This document shows positions 1-5,751 of a stretch of 6,512 nt of DNA, one piece after another (within the stretch, counting starts at the first letter, position 1; each line of letters starts with the position of its first letter). The position numbers were made by a program, and so were the translations under genes. The stretch is taken from NCBI GenBank assembly GCA_018701055.1, contig JABIUH010000037.1:1-6512 (forward strand), read 5' to 3'. The DNA is from Woeseia sp. GTDB taxonomy: Bacteria; Pseudomonadota; Gammaproteobacteria; Steroidobacterales; Woeseiaceae. A model generated the notes under the pieces. That model was not told the DNA's origin, did no database searches, and saw only the letters and a list, made by a program, of their open reading frames with translations.

Positions 1-158
1 AAGCCTGGAAAGACATCTGGAGTGCAGGGCAAGGGGTCGGATCGATGCACGATATCCCGACCATGGAGGCCCTGGTGACACGCATGGAAAGTGAATATGA
101 AACGGCAAGACGAGCACTGGCTAGTGATGGAACAGGCGCACAATCCAAGTCGCTGTAA
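1..158 (+). CDS. Nitronate monooxygenase / NAD(P)H-dependent flavin oxidoreductase, C-terminal fragment
   Basis: This is the last 51 codons of a gene that begins left of the window, read in frame from base 3 to a TAA at 156-158. The fragment opens with AWKDIWSAGQGVG, the typical C-terminal segment of the nitronate monooxygenase (2-nitropropane dioxygenase-like) FMN TIM-barrel family, and is followed by a helical tail containing LVTRMESEYETA, as is usual for these proteins. Family members are cytoplasmic flavoenzymes that oxidise nitronates, or belong to a broader group of flavin oxidoreductases of unknown substrate. The catalytic part lies outside the window, so the substrate cannot be judged. 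The last 38 bp overlap, tail to tail, the end of the small membrane-protein gene on the other strand. The family call rests on one motif and tail length, but the match is distinctive; the exact enzyme activity is uncertain. Confidence 0.82.
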   Translation, partial: AWKDIWSAGQGVGSMHDIPTMEALVTRMESEYETARRALASDGTGAQSKSL

Positions 159-396
159 TGGCAACCGTCGCAGCAATCGAGATATCCAGAAGTAAGCCCA
201 AAATATAGACGTCCTGCAGCCCGGCAATGCCGCCACTAATATGAAAGGGCACCGGGAAGCCGATCGTCATTTCCTGGTCGCAGCAAAGTGACGACATTTT
301 ATGGCGCAGCCAAGTCCACATATTGGCTAGCGCAAACAGCGTCAATACCCCTAGAAAGGTCTTTGACCGGGCTAGGATGACGACTGAAAATTGCAT
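121..396 (-). CDS. Small two-helix membrane protein, uncharacterised
   Basis: This 91-residue protein has two hydrophobic segments (about residues 13-30 and 63-87) joined by a loop with a Cys-Cys pair (38-39), an acidic DQE and a conserved-looking stretch, GFPVPFHISGG, around 46-56. The layout suggests an inner-membrane protein with the loop between its two helices; the function is unknown. The ATG at 396 lies 16 bp after the stop of the PNPOx-like gene, with a purine-rich GAGGGGG on the minus strand (407-413) about 10 nt upstream, so the two genes are probably cotranscribed. Its last 38 bp overlap the end of the nitronate monooxygenase gene on the opposite strand. It is not a mirror of another ORF over most of its length (159-396 has no competing gene), and its hydrophobic pattern is coherent, so I treat it as real. 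I recall similar short 'GFP-PFHISGG' membrane proteins only vaguely and assign no family. Confidence 0.66.
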   Translation of the reverse strand: MQFSVVILARSKTFLGVLTLFALANMWTWLRHKMSSLCCDQEMTIGFPVPFHISGGIAGLQDVYILGLLLDISIAATVAITATWIVRLFHH

Positions 397-406
397 TGGC
401 CGATGG

Positions 407-413
407 CCCCCTC
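407..413 (-). promoter_or_regulatory. Candidate ribosome binding site for the small membrane protein
   Basis: On the minus strand GAGGGGG precedes the ATG at 396 by 10 nt and overlaps the last base of the upstream stop codon (TAG, 413-415). This placement fits translation reinitiation or coupling within a two-gene transcript. The spacing is slightly long and the match to AGGAGG is partial. Confidence 0.4.
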
Positions 414-973
414 TAGTCGGCTGGCGACGGTGGCGTTAGCCCTTCCAATCCTTCCAGGCTGCGGCTGTTTCGAGTTCTCCGATAGTCGAGAATGTCTGCG
501 TCGCTCTGTTTTGCGATGTAATTACCCAATGACTCGCGGTGCTTTTCGAATGCATACATTGGGACGCCATAGCCACACGAATCAATGATTCGCTCGACTT
601 TAATCACAATGATGTTCCGAATGGCAGGCATGCTTTCGAATTCGCCGGCCAATGCATCAAATTTTGTTTCGTGGGGCTCAACCGGCGTGCCGGTACCGTA
701 AAAGCGATAGATCTTTGGTGGACCTTCGAACGCACACATCATCAAAGTAATGCGTCCGTTGTCCTTCAGGTGAGCCAGCGTCTCTATGCCACTGCCGCCG
801 GTATCGGCGTAAGCAAGCTCGTGCGGTCCAAGCACGCGCAAACAATCCAGACCCTTAGGGGAGCAGTTAATTAAGCCGTCGGGGGCCGATGGGGCGGTCG
901 ACACGAAAAACATATGCTGTTTGCTGATCCATTTCTGTAAACCTGAATTAATGTCCGTATATTCTTTGCCCAT
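413..973 (-). CDS. Pyridoxamine 5'-phosphate oxidase-like (PNPOx-like) FMN-binding family protein
   Basis: The 186-residue protein fits the split-barrel FMN-binding PNPOx-like family (Putative_PNPOx). Recognisable parts are MFFVSTAPSAPDGLINCSPKG (21-41), with the usual 'aqd.G..N.SPKG' strand-turn, a GSGIETLAHLKDNGRITLMM strand-helix-strand (60-79), the AFEGPPKIYRFYG barrel strand (81-93), and a C-terminal DSCGYGVPMYAFE (131-143) followed by a helical tail with YRRTRNSRSLEGLEGL. This is the subgroup of about 180-200 residues usually annotated only as 'pyridoxamine 5'-phosphate oxidase family protein'; it is not PdxH, and its substrate is unknown. The reading frame extends to a GTG at 997, but I chose the ATG at 973 because family members start just before 'KEYT.IN..LQ' and GGAAG (minus strand, 981-985) sits 7 nt upstream. 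It probably leads a two-gene unit with the small membrane protein and is divergent from the glycosylase gene. The protein is probably cytoplasmic. Confidence 0.9.
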   Translation of the reverse strand: MGKEYTDINSGLQKWISKQHMFFVSTAPSAPDGLINCSPKGLDCLRVLGPHELAYADTGGSGIETLAHLKDNGRITLMMCAFEGPPKIYRFYGTGTPVEPHETKFDALAGEFESMPAIRNIIVIKVERIIDSCGYGVPMYAFEKHRESLGNYIAKQSDADILDYRRTRNSRSLEGLEGLTPPSPAD

Positions 974-1008
974 AAGCCTGCTTCCAATCTCACCCACAAA
1001 GACTTCAC

Positions 1009-1014
1009 ATTATA
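1009..1014 (-). promoter_or_regulatory. Candidate sigma70 -10 box for the PNPOx-like gene
   Basis: The minus strand reads a perfect TATAAT here, which would place the transcription start near 1003 and give a leader of about 30 nt to the ATG at 973. No good -35 is visible at the proper distance (best 3 of 6 around 1031-1037) and there is no TGn extension, so this is a plausible but unproven promoter. Confidence 0.35.
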
Positions 1015-1018
1015 AAAC

Positions 1019-2227
1019 GTGCGCAAGAATTTTACACTAGCTGAAGCCAGAAGAATTGCATTGGCTGCGCAGGGCTTCGATCAGGCGCGCCCGTCTGCGG
1101 CAGTGAAAGCCAATCACATTCGGCGGGTGATCGATCGATTGGGTTTGCTACAACTTGATTACGTTAATGTTCTGATACCTGCACATTTACTGGTGATCTT
1201 TTCCCGGCTCGGTCCTTATGATCGCGCGATGTTTCATGACGTCATTTACGGCAATTGCGACTACATTGAGCACTGGGCGCACGAGGCATGCATTGTCCCA
1301 GCGTGTCATTGGTCAGAGCTTCAGTACCGACGTGATGACTACCAACCCTTTTCAAATAGCACCATAACTAAGCTTCGAAATAAGACGAAGTATCTAACAG
1401 AAACCTTTGATTTCATAAAGAATAATTCGCCACTAACATCTGGAGATCTGCCCCCGAGAAGGGCGGTGAAAAGGAAGTCTGGTGAATGGTATCGATCGTT
1501 ACCGAGGCGGGCAATTGACTATCATTTCGGAAAAGGCGCGGTGGCTGTTGCCGACAGACTACCTAATTTTCAGCGCCTTTATGATCTTACCGAAAGACTG
1601 ATTGACGCCGAGCATTTAGATCGAGCGGTCACACGCGGGGAGGCCCATCGAACGCTGCTTAAGCAGGCGGCAACTGCCTTTGGTATTGCAACAGCAGATG
1701 ACCTGATTGATTACTACCGCATGAATGCGAAAGATGCACGCACGCACATCGCCGAATTGGTAGAAGTCGGCACGCTTCGTCCGGTACAGGTGGAAGGCTG
1801 GCAACAGACCGCCTATATCGTGCGTGGCGCGAGACAGCCTAAGAAGTTGAAGGCCAGCGCTTTGATTTCACCCTTTGATCCGGTGGTCTGGTACCGACCA
1901 CGCGCGGAACGATTATTCAATTTTCACTATCGGATCGAGATCTATGTGCCAGCGAAAAAACGTCAGTGGGGCTACTACGTTTTGCCCTTTCTGCTGGATG
2001 ACAATATTGTCGCGCGAGTGGATCTAAAGGCCGATCGAAAAAACGGCACGCTACTCGTGCTGGCTAGTCATCCCGAAGCGGGCATCGACAGTGAACGGAC
2101 TATTTCGAAGCTGGCAGGTGAGCTAGATACTTTGGCGCAGTGGCTCGGTTTAGCGCGTATCAATGTGTCTCGCCGCGGCCCGTTTGCCCGGGCATTAGCC
2201 GATTTTGTACGCGATAGACTCGGTTAG
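1019..2227 (+). CDS. YcaQ/AlkX-type winged-helix DNA glycosylase family protein
   Basis: This 402-residue protein matches the HTH_42 (AlkZ-like, AZL) superfamily of E. coli YcaQ in length and layout. The N-terminus (5-24, FTLAEARRIALAAQG) is the usual first helix. LGLLQLDYVNVL (41-52) carries the Q-x-D catalytic motif (Q45, D47), characteristic of the YcaQ/AlkX branch as opposed to the Q-x-Q of AlkZ. EHWAHEACIVP follows near 84-94. The C-terminal half includes ALISPFDPVVWYRPRAERLFNF and the YYVLPFLLDDNIVARVDLKADR barrel segment typical of the family. Characterised members excise bulky or crosslinked alkylated purines, and E. coli YcaQ unhooks nitrogen-mustard interstrand crosslinks; the substrate here is inferred. 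The GTG at 1019 is the only sensible start: an in-frame TAA lies at 1013-1015 and the next candidate, TTG at L15, would cut the first helix. No Shine-Dalgarno is visible. Residues 112-141 are encoded by an AT-rich patch. Confidence 0.9.
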   Translation: MRKNFTLAEARRIALAAQGFDQARPSAAVKANHIRRVIDRLGLLQLDYVNVLIPAHLLVIFSRLGPYDRAMFHDVIYGNCDYIEHWAHEACIVPACHWSELQYRRDDYQPFSNSTITKLRNKTKYLTETFDFIKNNSPLTSGDLPPRRAVKRKSGEWYRSLPRRAIDYHFGKGAVAVADRLPNFQRLYDLTERLIDAEHLDRAVTRGEAHRTLLKQAATAFGIATADDLIDYYRMNAKDARTHIAELVEVGTLRPVQVEGWQQTAYIVRGARQPKKLKASALISPFDPVVWYRPRAERLFNFHYRIEIYVPAKKRQWGYYVLPFLLDDNIVARVDLKADRKNGTLLVLASHPEAGIDSERTISKLAGELDTLAQWLGLARINVSRRGPFARALADFVRDRLG

Positions 2228-2260
2228 GCATAACACGTCGGCGGCGAAACAGTTCATTTT

Positions 2261-3664
2261 TCAATGCGCGGCTAATTGCGTGTATGCGTCGATTACTTCT
2301 TCAATGGCCGCCGCGCAAACGCGACAAAAATCTGTTGTCCGGGTAAACATGATGCAGTTTTGTTCTGATCGGTAATAGCCACTGGCCTGGTATATCGCCC
2401 CTTCGAAGGCACCAATAGAATCTTTGTAGGGTGCCGCGGAGAACATTCCATCAACAATCTTCTGACTATCGGAAAACAAGTGGTTCATTTCGTCTTCCGA
2501 TACATTCTCGGCACGCATCGCGGCACGTCGGGCTTGGTAGGCGAGCGAGTGTGATTCGTATTCCTCTTTGGGCCAGGACGTCGGAAGCGGGGTGTCCGTG
2601 TTCGCGAAATTGGCCCATTTGAGCTTCTTCGGATCGAGTAGCGCGGTCACGTTCGGCTCATAAGGCTCTACAATTTCTGAAGGCGCCGTATAGGCCACGG
2701 AGCTGGTGTAATACTCATCAGCAAGGCCGGCGAAATGATGCGCAAATTCATGCATGAAAAGATAGTCTGCCCACTGACTGTTGGCGGCCGCTGTGCTGAA
2801 TAGGCCGTATATGCCGCCGCCTCCATAAGTCTCCGAGTTAGTGAGTATCTCCACAAAATCGTAAGGAACTGAGGACGCGATTCGGCGCCATTCTCGATTG
2901 TCGTTAGTTAAAACATAGCGTTCGCTACGAAAGGCATCGTAGCTGGCCCCAAGCGGCGAATCCCTATAAACGCCGGTAGAAGGCCGCGATACGCCGGATT
3001 CTGTTGCAGCGGGCGCTAATGCCCATACATTGAAATCTTCACGGCGGTGACTGAAAGGGGCAGTAGCAAACAAGGTATCAACCAGCTCACGGGCTTTCGC
3101 GATAAAAGCATCCTTTTCGTTCGCCGTGTACCCATCGCCCAAAAGGAGGATATCGACTTTATTCGCTGAATCCCCGTGATTAACGATGGGGACGACTGCA
3201 TCTCGATAGGCCGCCGATTCCTCATGCACTAAGTAGTCGTTTGGATTGAGTTCTATCCGCCAAACTTCACGAAATTGGTTACTGGCATCGCGTTTCCTGA
3301 GGATGACTTCAAAGTTCTCGGCCGGCTTCGGAAAGCGAAGCGATTCATGGAACGTTCGATTCATCTGCCGGGCTTCCCCAGTGGTCTCCCATTCTCCGTA
3401 GATGCTGCTAAAACTCCGAGTCCAGAACACTTTGCTGCTGCCTACATCGACTACCTCAAATACGTACTTACCGCGGAGCGTCTTGTCGATGGGTTGTTGC
3501 AAGTTGCCAGGAAAGGCGAGGGGCTCAAGGACCATACGGTCAAGACTGAAGGACTCATCACTTACATTGCCACTATGGTAATAATCAACCCGCAATGTAC
3601 GGGGATTCTCTGCGTGCGTAGCAAGCGGAACAAGTGTGACCAAGATGACCAAAAGGATTCGCAC
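2261..3664 (-). CDS. Secreted zinc metallopeptidase, M64 (IgA peptidase M64-like) family
   Basis: The 467-residue protein has a Sec signal peptide (hydrophobic 3-16, probable cleavage after THA, residue 18), then an N-terminal beta-rich region (about 22-145) like the M64_N domain, then the peptidase domain. The start of that domain is marked by KVDILLLGDGYTANE (169-183), a hallmark of the M64 family. The zinc site is HEFAHHFAGLADEYY (305-319): H305 and H309 are the expected ligands, E306 the catalytic base, and D316/E317 the likely source of the third ligand. C437, C447 and C450 near the C-terminus resemble the conserved Cys cluster of the family. It would act in the periplasm or outside the cell. 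The family name comes from a gut-bacterial IgA protease; cleavage of IgA is not implied here and the substrate is unknown. The GTG start is supported by GGGAG 7 nt upstream and by the signal peptide. It lies 17 bp after the DAO oxidoreductase gene, so cotranscription is likely. Confidence 0.9.
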   Translation of the reverse strand: MRILLVILVTLVPLATHAENPRTLRVDYYHSGNVSDESFSLDRMVLEPLAFPGNLQQPIDKTLRGKYVFEVVDVGSSKVFWTRSFSSIYGEWETTGEARQMNRTFHESLRFPKPAENFEVILRKRDASNQFREVWRIELNPNDYLVHEESAAYRDAVVPIVNHGDSANKVDILLLGDGYTANEKDAFIAKARELVDTLFATAPFSHRREDFNVWALAPAATESGVSRPSTGVYRDSPLGASYDAFRSERYVLTNDNREWRRIASSVPYDFVEILTNSETYGGGGIYGLFSTAAANSQWADYLFMHEFAHHFAGLADEYYTSSVAYTAPSEIVEPYEPNVTALLDPKKLKWANFANTDTPLPTSWPKEEYESHSLAYQARRAAMRAENVSEDEMNHLFSDSQKIVDGMFSAAPYKDSIGAFEGAIYQASGYYRSEQNCIMFTRTTDFCRVCAAAIEEVIDAYTQLAAH

Positions 3665-3671
3665 TTGGCTA

Positions 3672-3676
3672 CTCCC
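3672..3676 (-). promoter_or_regulatory. Ribosome binding site deciding the GTG start of the M64 peptidase
   Basis: The minus strand carries GGGAG with a 7-nt spacer to the GTG at 3664. It lies entirely inside the 17-bp gap after the stop codon of the upstream oxidoreductase gene (3682), supporting a non-ATG start and a two-gene transcript. Confidence 0.7.
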
Positions 3677-3681
3677 AGACG

Positions 3682-5040
3682 TTAGATCGCGGTCATCGGT
3701 CGAATAGGCGAGCCGTCAAAAAAGCGGCTCAGGCAGAAAGGCGTCAGATCAATTGCGCTGTCGGCGCCGGTAACCATCGCAGCAAGGGCTTTCCCGGCAC
3801 CCGGACCTATGCCAAAGCCGTGACCGCTAAAGCCCGTTGCGATATGAAATCCGGCAACCTCACCAACTTCGCCAATGATGGGTACAACGTCGGGAGATGT
3901 TTCCACCATTCCGGCCCACGCCTCAACAATATCCACATTCGCCATTTGCGGTAACACCGCATCGAGATTTTTACGAATCTTCCGCAGTACGCGCTTGCTT
4001 GGCGCCGGATTCAGGACTCGCAATTTTTCAAAAGGCGTCTGTTCGTCCAAGGACCATTGAGTCGGCATTGCTAGTTCGTCGAAAAAGTCCTTCCCAAAGC
4101 GCAATCGGAGCACTTTGAATTCCTTTTTCAATGCCGGCAGAAACTTGAACGCGTATCGAAGCGTTGAAGGCGTTATGCCATGGTCGAGAATCGATCCGTG
4201 TGCGACGGTATAACCGCCGTCATCGCGCCGACGAATGCCCAGCCGGTTATCAAATAGACAGCCATCCAATAATTTTTCAGCCGGCGCAGTCCTCGCAACC
4301 GTACCGCGGACCCGTAGTTGTGGAACTTGAATGTCCATCGAGCGACAGAAAGTGGATGTCCAGGCACCCGCTGCACAAAGCACGGTCGATGTTTGTATCG
4401 TTCCATGTTCCGTGACAACTGACGATACACGGCCGCCGCTGGATTCTATGCCGCGTACCGCACAAGAGGTCAAAATTTTGGCCCCGCTGCGAGCTGCAGC
4501 TCGAGCAATTGCGGGTGTTGTTTTATGTGGTTCCGCGCGACCGTCCGATGCGGTGTACATAGCCCCGAGCCATGGCGGCGTCGCACCCGTAACAAGCTGA
4601 GCAAGTTCTTTGGGATCGATCACTCTCGTATCGAGTTCATATTCTTTAGTGCTTTCCACCCAGTCATGCTGTTCCTCAAGCTCTTTCTCGTTGTTCGCCA
4701 CGAATAAGCAGCCACCTTGGGTGAAGCCAATGTCTTCGCCGATCTCCGCTTCCAGCTCTCGGAAAATACGCATGCTCTCAATCATCATCGGCATTTCGCG
4801 CGGATCACGACCTTGTTGGCGCACCCATCCCCAGTTACGCCCGGATTGTTCCCCCGCGATATAGCCCTTTTCACACAGGACCACATCGACGCCTTGTCGC
4901 GCCAGAAACCAGGCTGTTGACACGCCAACGATACCGCCGCCCACGATTACGACGTCTGCACGGTCTGGAATACTCTCAGGCGGTTTGAGCGCCCCGGTCC
5001 AGCTTCCGGCCACCAACAAATGTTCGTTTTTGAGTTTCAC
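3682..5040 (-). CDS. FAD-dependent oxidoreductase, DAO (D-amino acid oxidase-like / DadA) family
   Basis: The 452-residue protein begins with a short lead (1-28), then the Rossmann FAD-binding segment ADVVIVGGGIVGVSTAWFLA (28-47) with GGGIVG at 34-39 and the ribose-binding acid E57 after the second strand. EQSGRNWGWVRQQGRDPRE (64-82) is the second flavin-contact region and marks a subgroup of DAO-like oxidases annotated only as FAD-dependent oxidoreductases. The C-terminal GFSGHGFGIGPGAGK (about 403-417) closes the flavin site, as in DadA, sarcosine oxidase and related amine oxidases. Expected chemistry is oxidation of an amine, amino acid or opine-like substrate to an imine; the substrate cannot be read from the sequence. 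No signal peptide is visible, so it is probably cytoplasmic or peripheral at the membrane. The start is a GTG at 5040 with only a weak AAGAAG upstream. The secreted M64 peptidase follows 17 bp downstream; one could infer that released peptides or amino acids feed the oxidase, but this is untested. Confidence 0.9.
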   Translation of the reverse strand: MKLKNEHLLVAGSWTGALKPPESIPDRADVVIVGGGIVGVSTAWFLARQGVDVVLCEKGYIAGEQSGRNWGWVRQQGRDPREMPMMIESMRIFRELEAEIGEDIGFTQGGCLFVANNEKELEEQHDWVESTKEYELDTRVIDPKELAQLVTGATPPWLGAMYTASDGRAEPHKTTPAIARAAARSGAKILTSCAVRGIESSGGRVSSVVTEHGTIQTSTVLCAAGAWTSTFCRSMDIQVPQLRVRGTVARTAPAEKLLDGCLFDNRLGIRRRDDGGYTVAHGSILDHGITPSTLRYAFKFLPALKKEFKVLRLRFGKDFFDELAMPTQWSLDEQTPFEKLRVLNPAPSKRVLRKIRKNLDAVLPQMANVDIVEAWAGMVETSPDVVPIIGEVGEVAGFHIATGFSGHGFGIGPGAGKALAAMVTGADSAIDLTPFCLSRFFDGSPIRPMTAI

Positions 5041-5060
5041 TATTGCTTGCTTCTTATAAT
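5030..5060 (+). promoter_or_regulatory. Candidate sigma70 promoter for the lipoprotein gene
   Basis: A perfect TATAAT at 5055-5060 is preceded by TTGAGT at 5030-5035 (4 of 6 to TTGACA) with a 19-bp spacer, slightly long. Transcription would begin near 5067, leaving about 43 nt to the ATG at 5110. The -35 falls inside the first codons of the divergent oxidoreductase gene, which leaves only 48-69 bp to hold both promoters. Confidence 0.4.
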
Positions 5061-5080
5061 TAGGCGATAAGGATTATACC

Positions 5081-5097
5081 GGGATCACGTGGGATCA
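5081..5097 (+). repeat. Pair of GGGATCA direct repeats 10 bp apart around CACGTG
   Basis: GGGATCA occurs at 5081-5087 and again at 5091-5097, one helical turn apart, with the palindrome CACGTG (5086-5091) between them. The pair sits between the candidate promoter and the ATG of the lipoprotein gene, in the untranslated leader if the start at 5110 is right. It could be a regulator site or simply a chance duplication; two short copies are not enough to decide. Confidence 0.35.
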
Positions 5098-5109
5098 ATA
5101 CAGATTGTT

Positions 5110-5709
5110 ATGAGGGCATTTAGTGCAATCCTAATCGCAACCAGCATTCTATGGGGTTGTTCGACGCCAGAATTTCTTCCATCCCGCGATGGAGCGGTCC
5201 CCATTGGCGTCGATCTGAGCGGAAATTGGCAATTACGGACTAATTCGTCATCGGATCAGGTAAGAGTGCGCGATGCCATTCGGCAGACGGATGGCGTCAA
5301 AGATGACGATGTGTTCACGCAACCCGATCGCCAATCGGGATCCAGAACGGGCCGAGCCAATCGCAGGAAATTGAAGGGCGGGTTGGTGCATGTATTCCTG
5401 GAGTTGGGCGAATCACTGAAAGTAACGCAAACGGACAATGGTATTTTTATCAGTTTTGATCGTTCAATCGTCGAAGAACTCCGATTTGGAGAAAACCGAT
5501 TGATCAGTGTCGGTGAAGCTGAGGCGCAGCGTGTCACTGGCTGGGAAGGCGATGCAATGGTGGTGGATACGCTGGACCGAAATGGTATGAAAATGACGGA
5601 GACATTTCGCTTACTTGAAGGCGGGCGCGTGATGGAAAGGAAAATTCTGTTTCGAAGCAAGAAGGACGAAGAAGCAACGATCGTTAGAGTTTTCGATCGA
5701 GTGGATTAG
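5110..5709 (+). CDS. Uncharacterised lipoprotein
   Basis: The first 17 residues, MRAFSAILIATSILWGC, form a type II signal peptide with lipobox LWGC and acylated C17; serine at the next position predicts sorting to the outer membrane under the Lol rule. The mature part has an early DLSGNWQLR (35-43), a charged, Arg/Asp-rich linker (about 48-90) and a C-terminal beta-rich half. That half contains SLKVTQTDNGIFISFD (102-117), RVTGWEGDAMVVDTLDRNGMKMTETFRL (141-168) and a final strand ending RVFDRVD. This resembles small lipocalin-like or stress-related periplasmic beta proteins of unknown role found in proteobacteria; I give no function. I chose the ATG at 5110 over an in-frame GTG at 5089 because it puts the positive charge and hydrophobic core at the N-terminus; neither start has a strong Shine-Dalgarno. 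The gene ends with two tandem TAG codons (5707-5712) and is divergent from the oxidoreductase. Confidence 0.85.
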   Translation: MRAFSAILIATSILWGCSTPEFLPSRDGAVPIGVDLSGNWQLRTNSSSDQVRVRDAIRQTDGVKDDDVFTQPDRQSGSRTGRANRRKLKGGLVHVFLELGESLKVTQTDNGIFISFDRSIVEELRFGENRLISVGEAEAQRVTGWEGDAMVVDTLDRNGMKMTETFRLLEGGRVMERKILFRSKKDEEATIVRVFDRVD

Positions 5710-5751
5710 TAGTTCTCACGAAGCTGTTTGGGGACCAGGTAATCCGATCGA

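Noticed and set aside
539..874. 111-codon open frame on + opposite the PNPOx-like gene
   Set aside because: The minus frame carries recognisable family motifs throughout; this frame has none.
973..997. GTG at 997 as the start of the PNPOx-like protein
   Set aside because: It adds eight residues not expected in the family; the ATG at 973 has a GGAAG 7 nt upstream and fits the usual N-terminus.
2228..2260. Possible bidirectional terminator between the glycosylase and M64 peptidase genes, ending in a T-run
   Set aside because: Only a weak GC-rich patch (around 2237-2245) precedes the TTTTT; I could not form a convincing stem.
3275..3685. 136-codon open frame on + opposite the M64 peptidase gene
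   Set aside because: It lies antisense to a well-supported signal peptide and peptidase N-terminus, has no domain pattern, and would run over the junction of a minus-strand operon.
5323..5339. CCCGAT-N5-ATCGGG inverted repeat
   Set aside because: A 6-bp stem inside the lipoprotein coding region with no T-run after it; probably chance in a GATC-rich sequence.
5256..5660. 134-codon open frame on - opposite the lipoprotein gene
   Set aside because: Ser/Arg/Pro-rich composition typical of an antisense shadow; the + frame has a clear lipobox and beta-rich domain.
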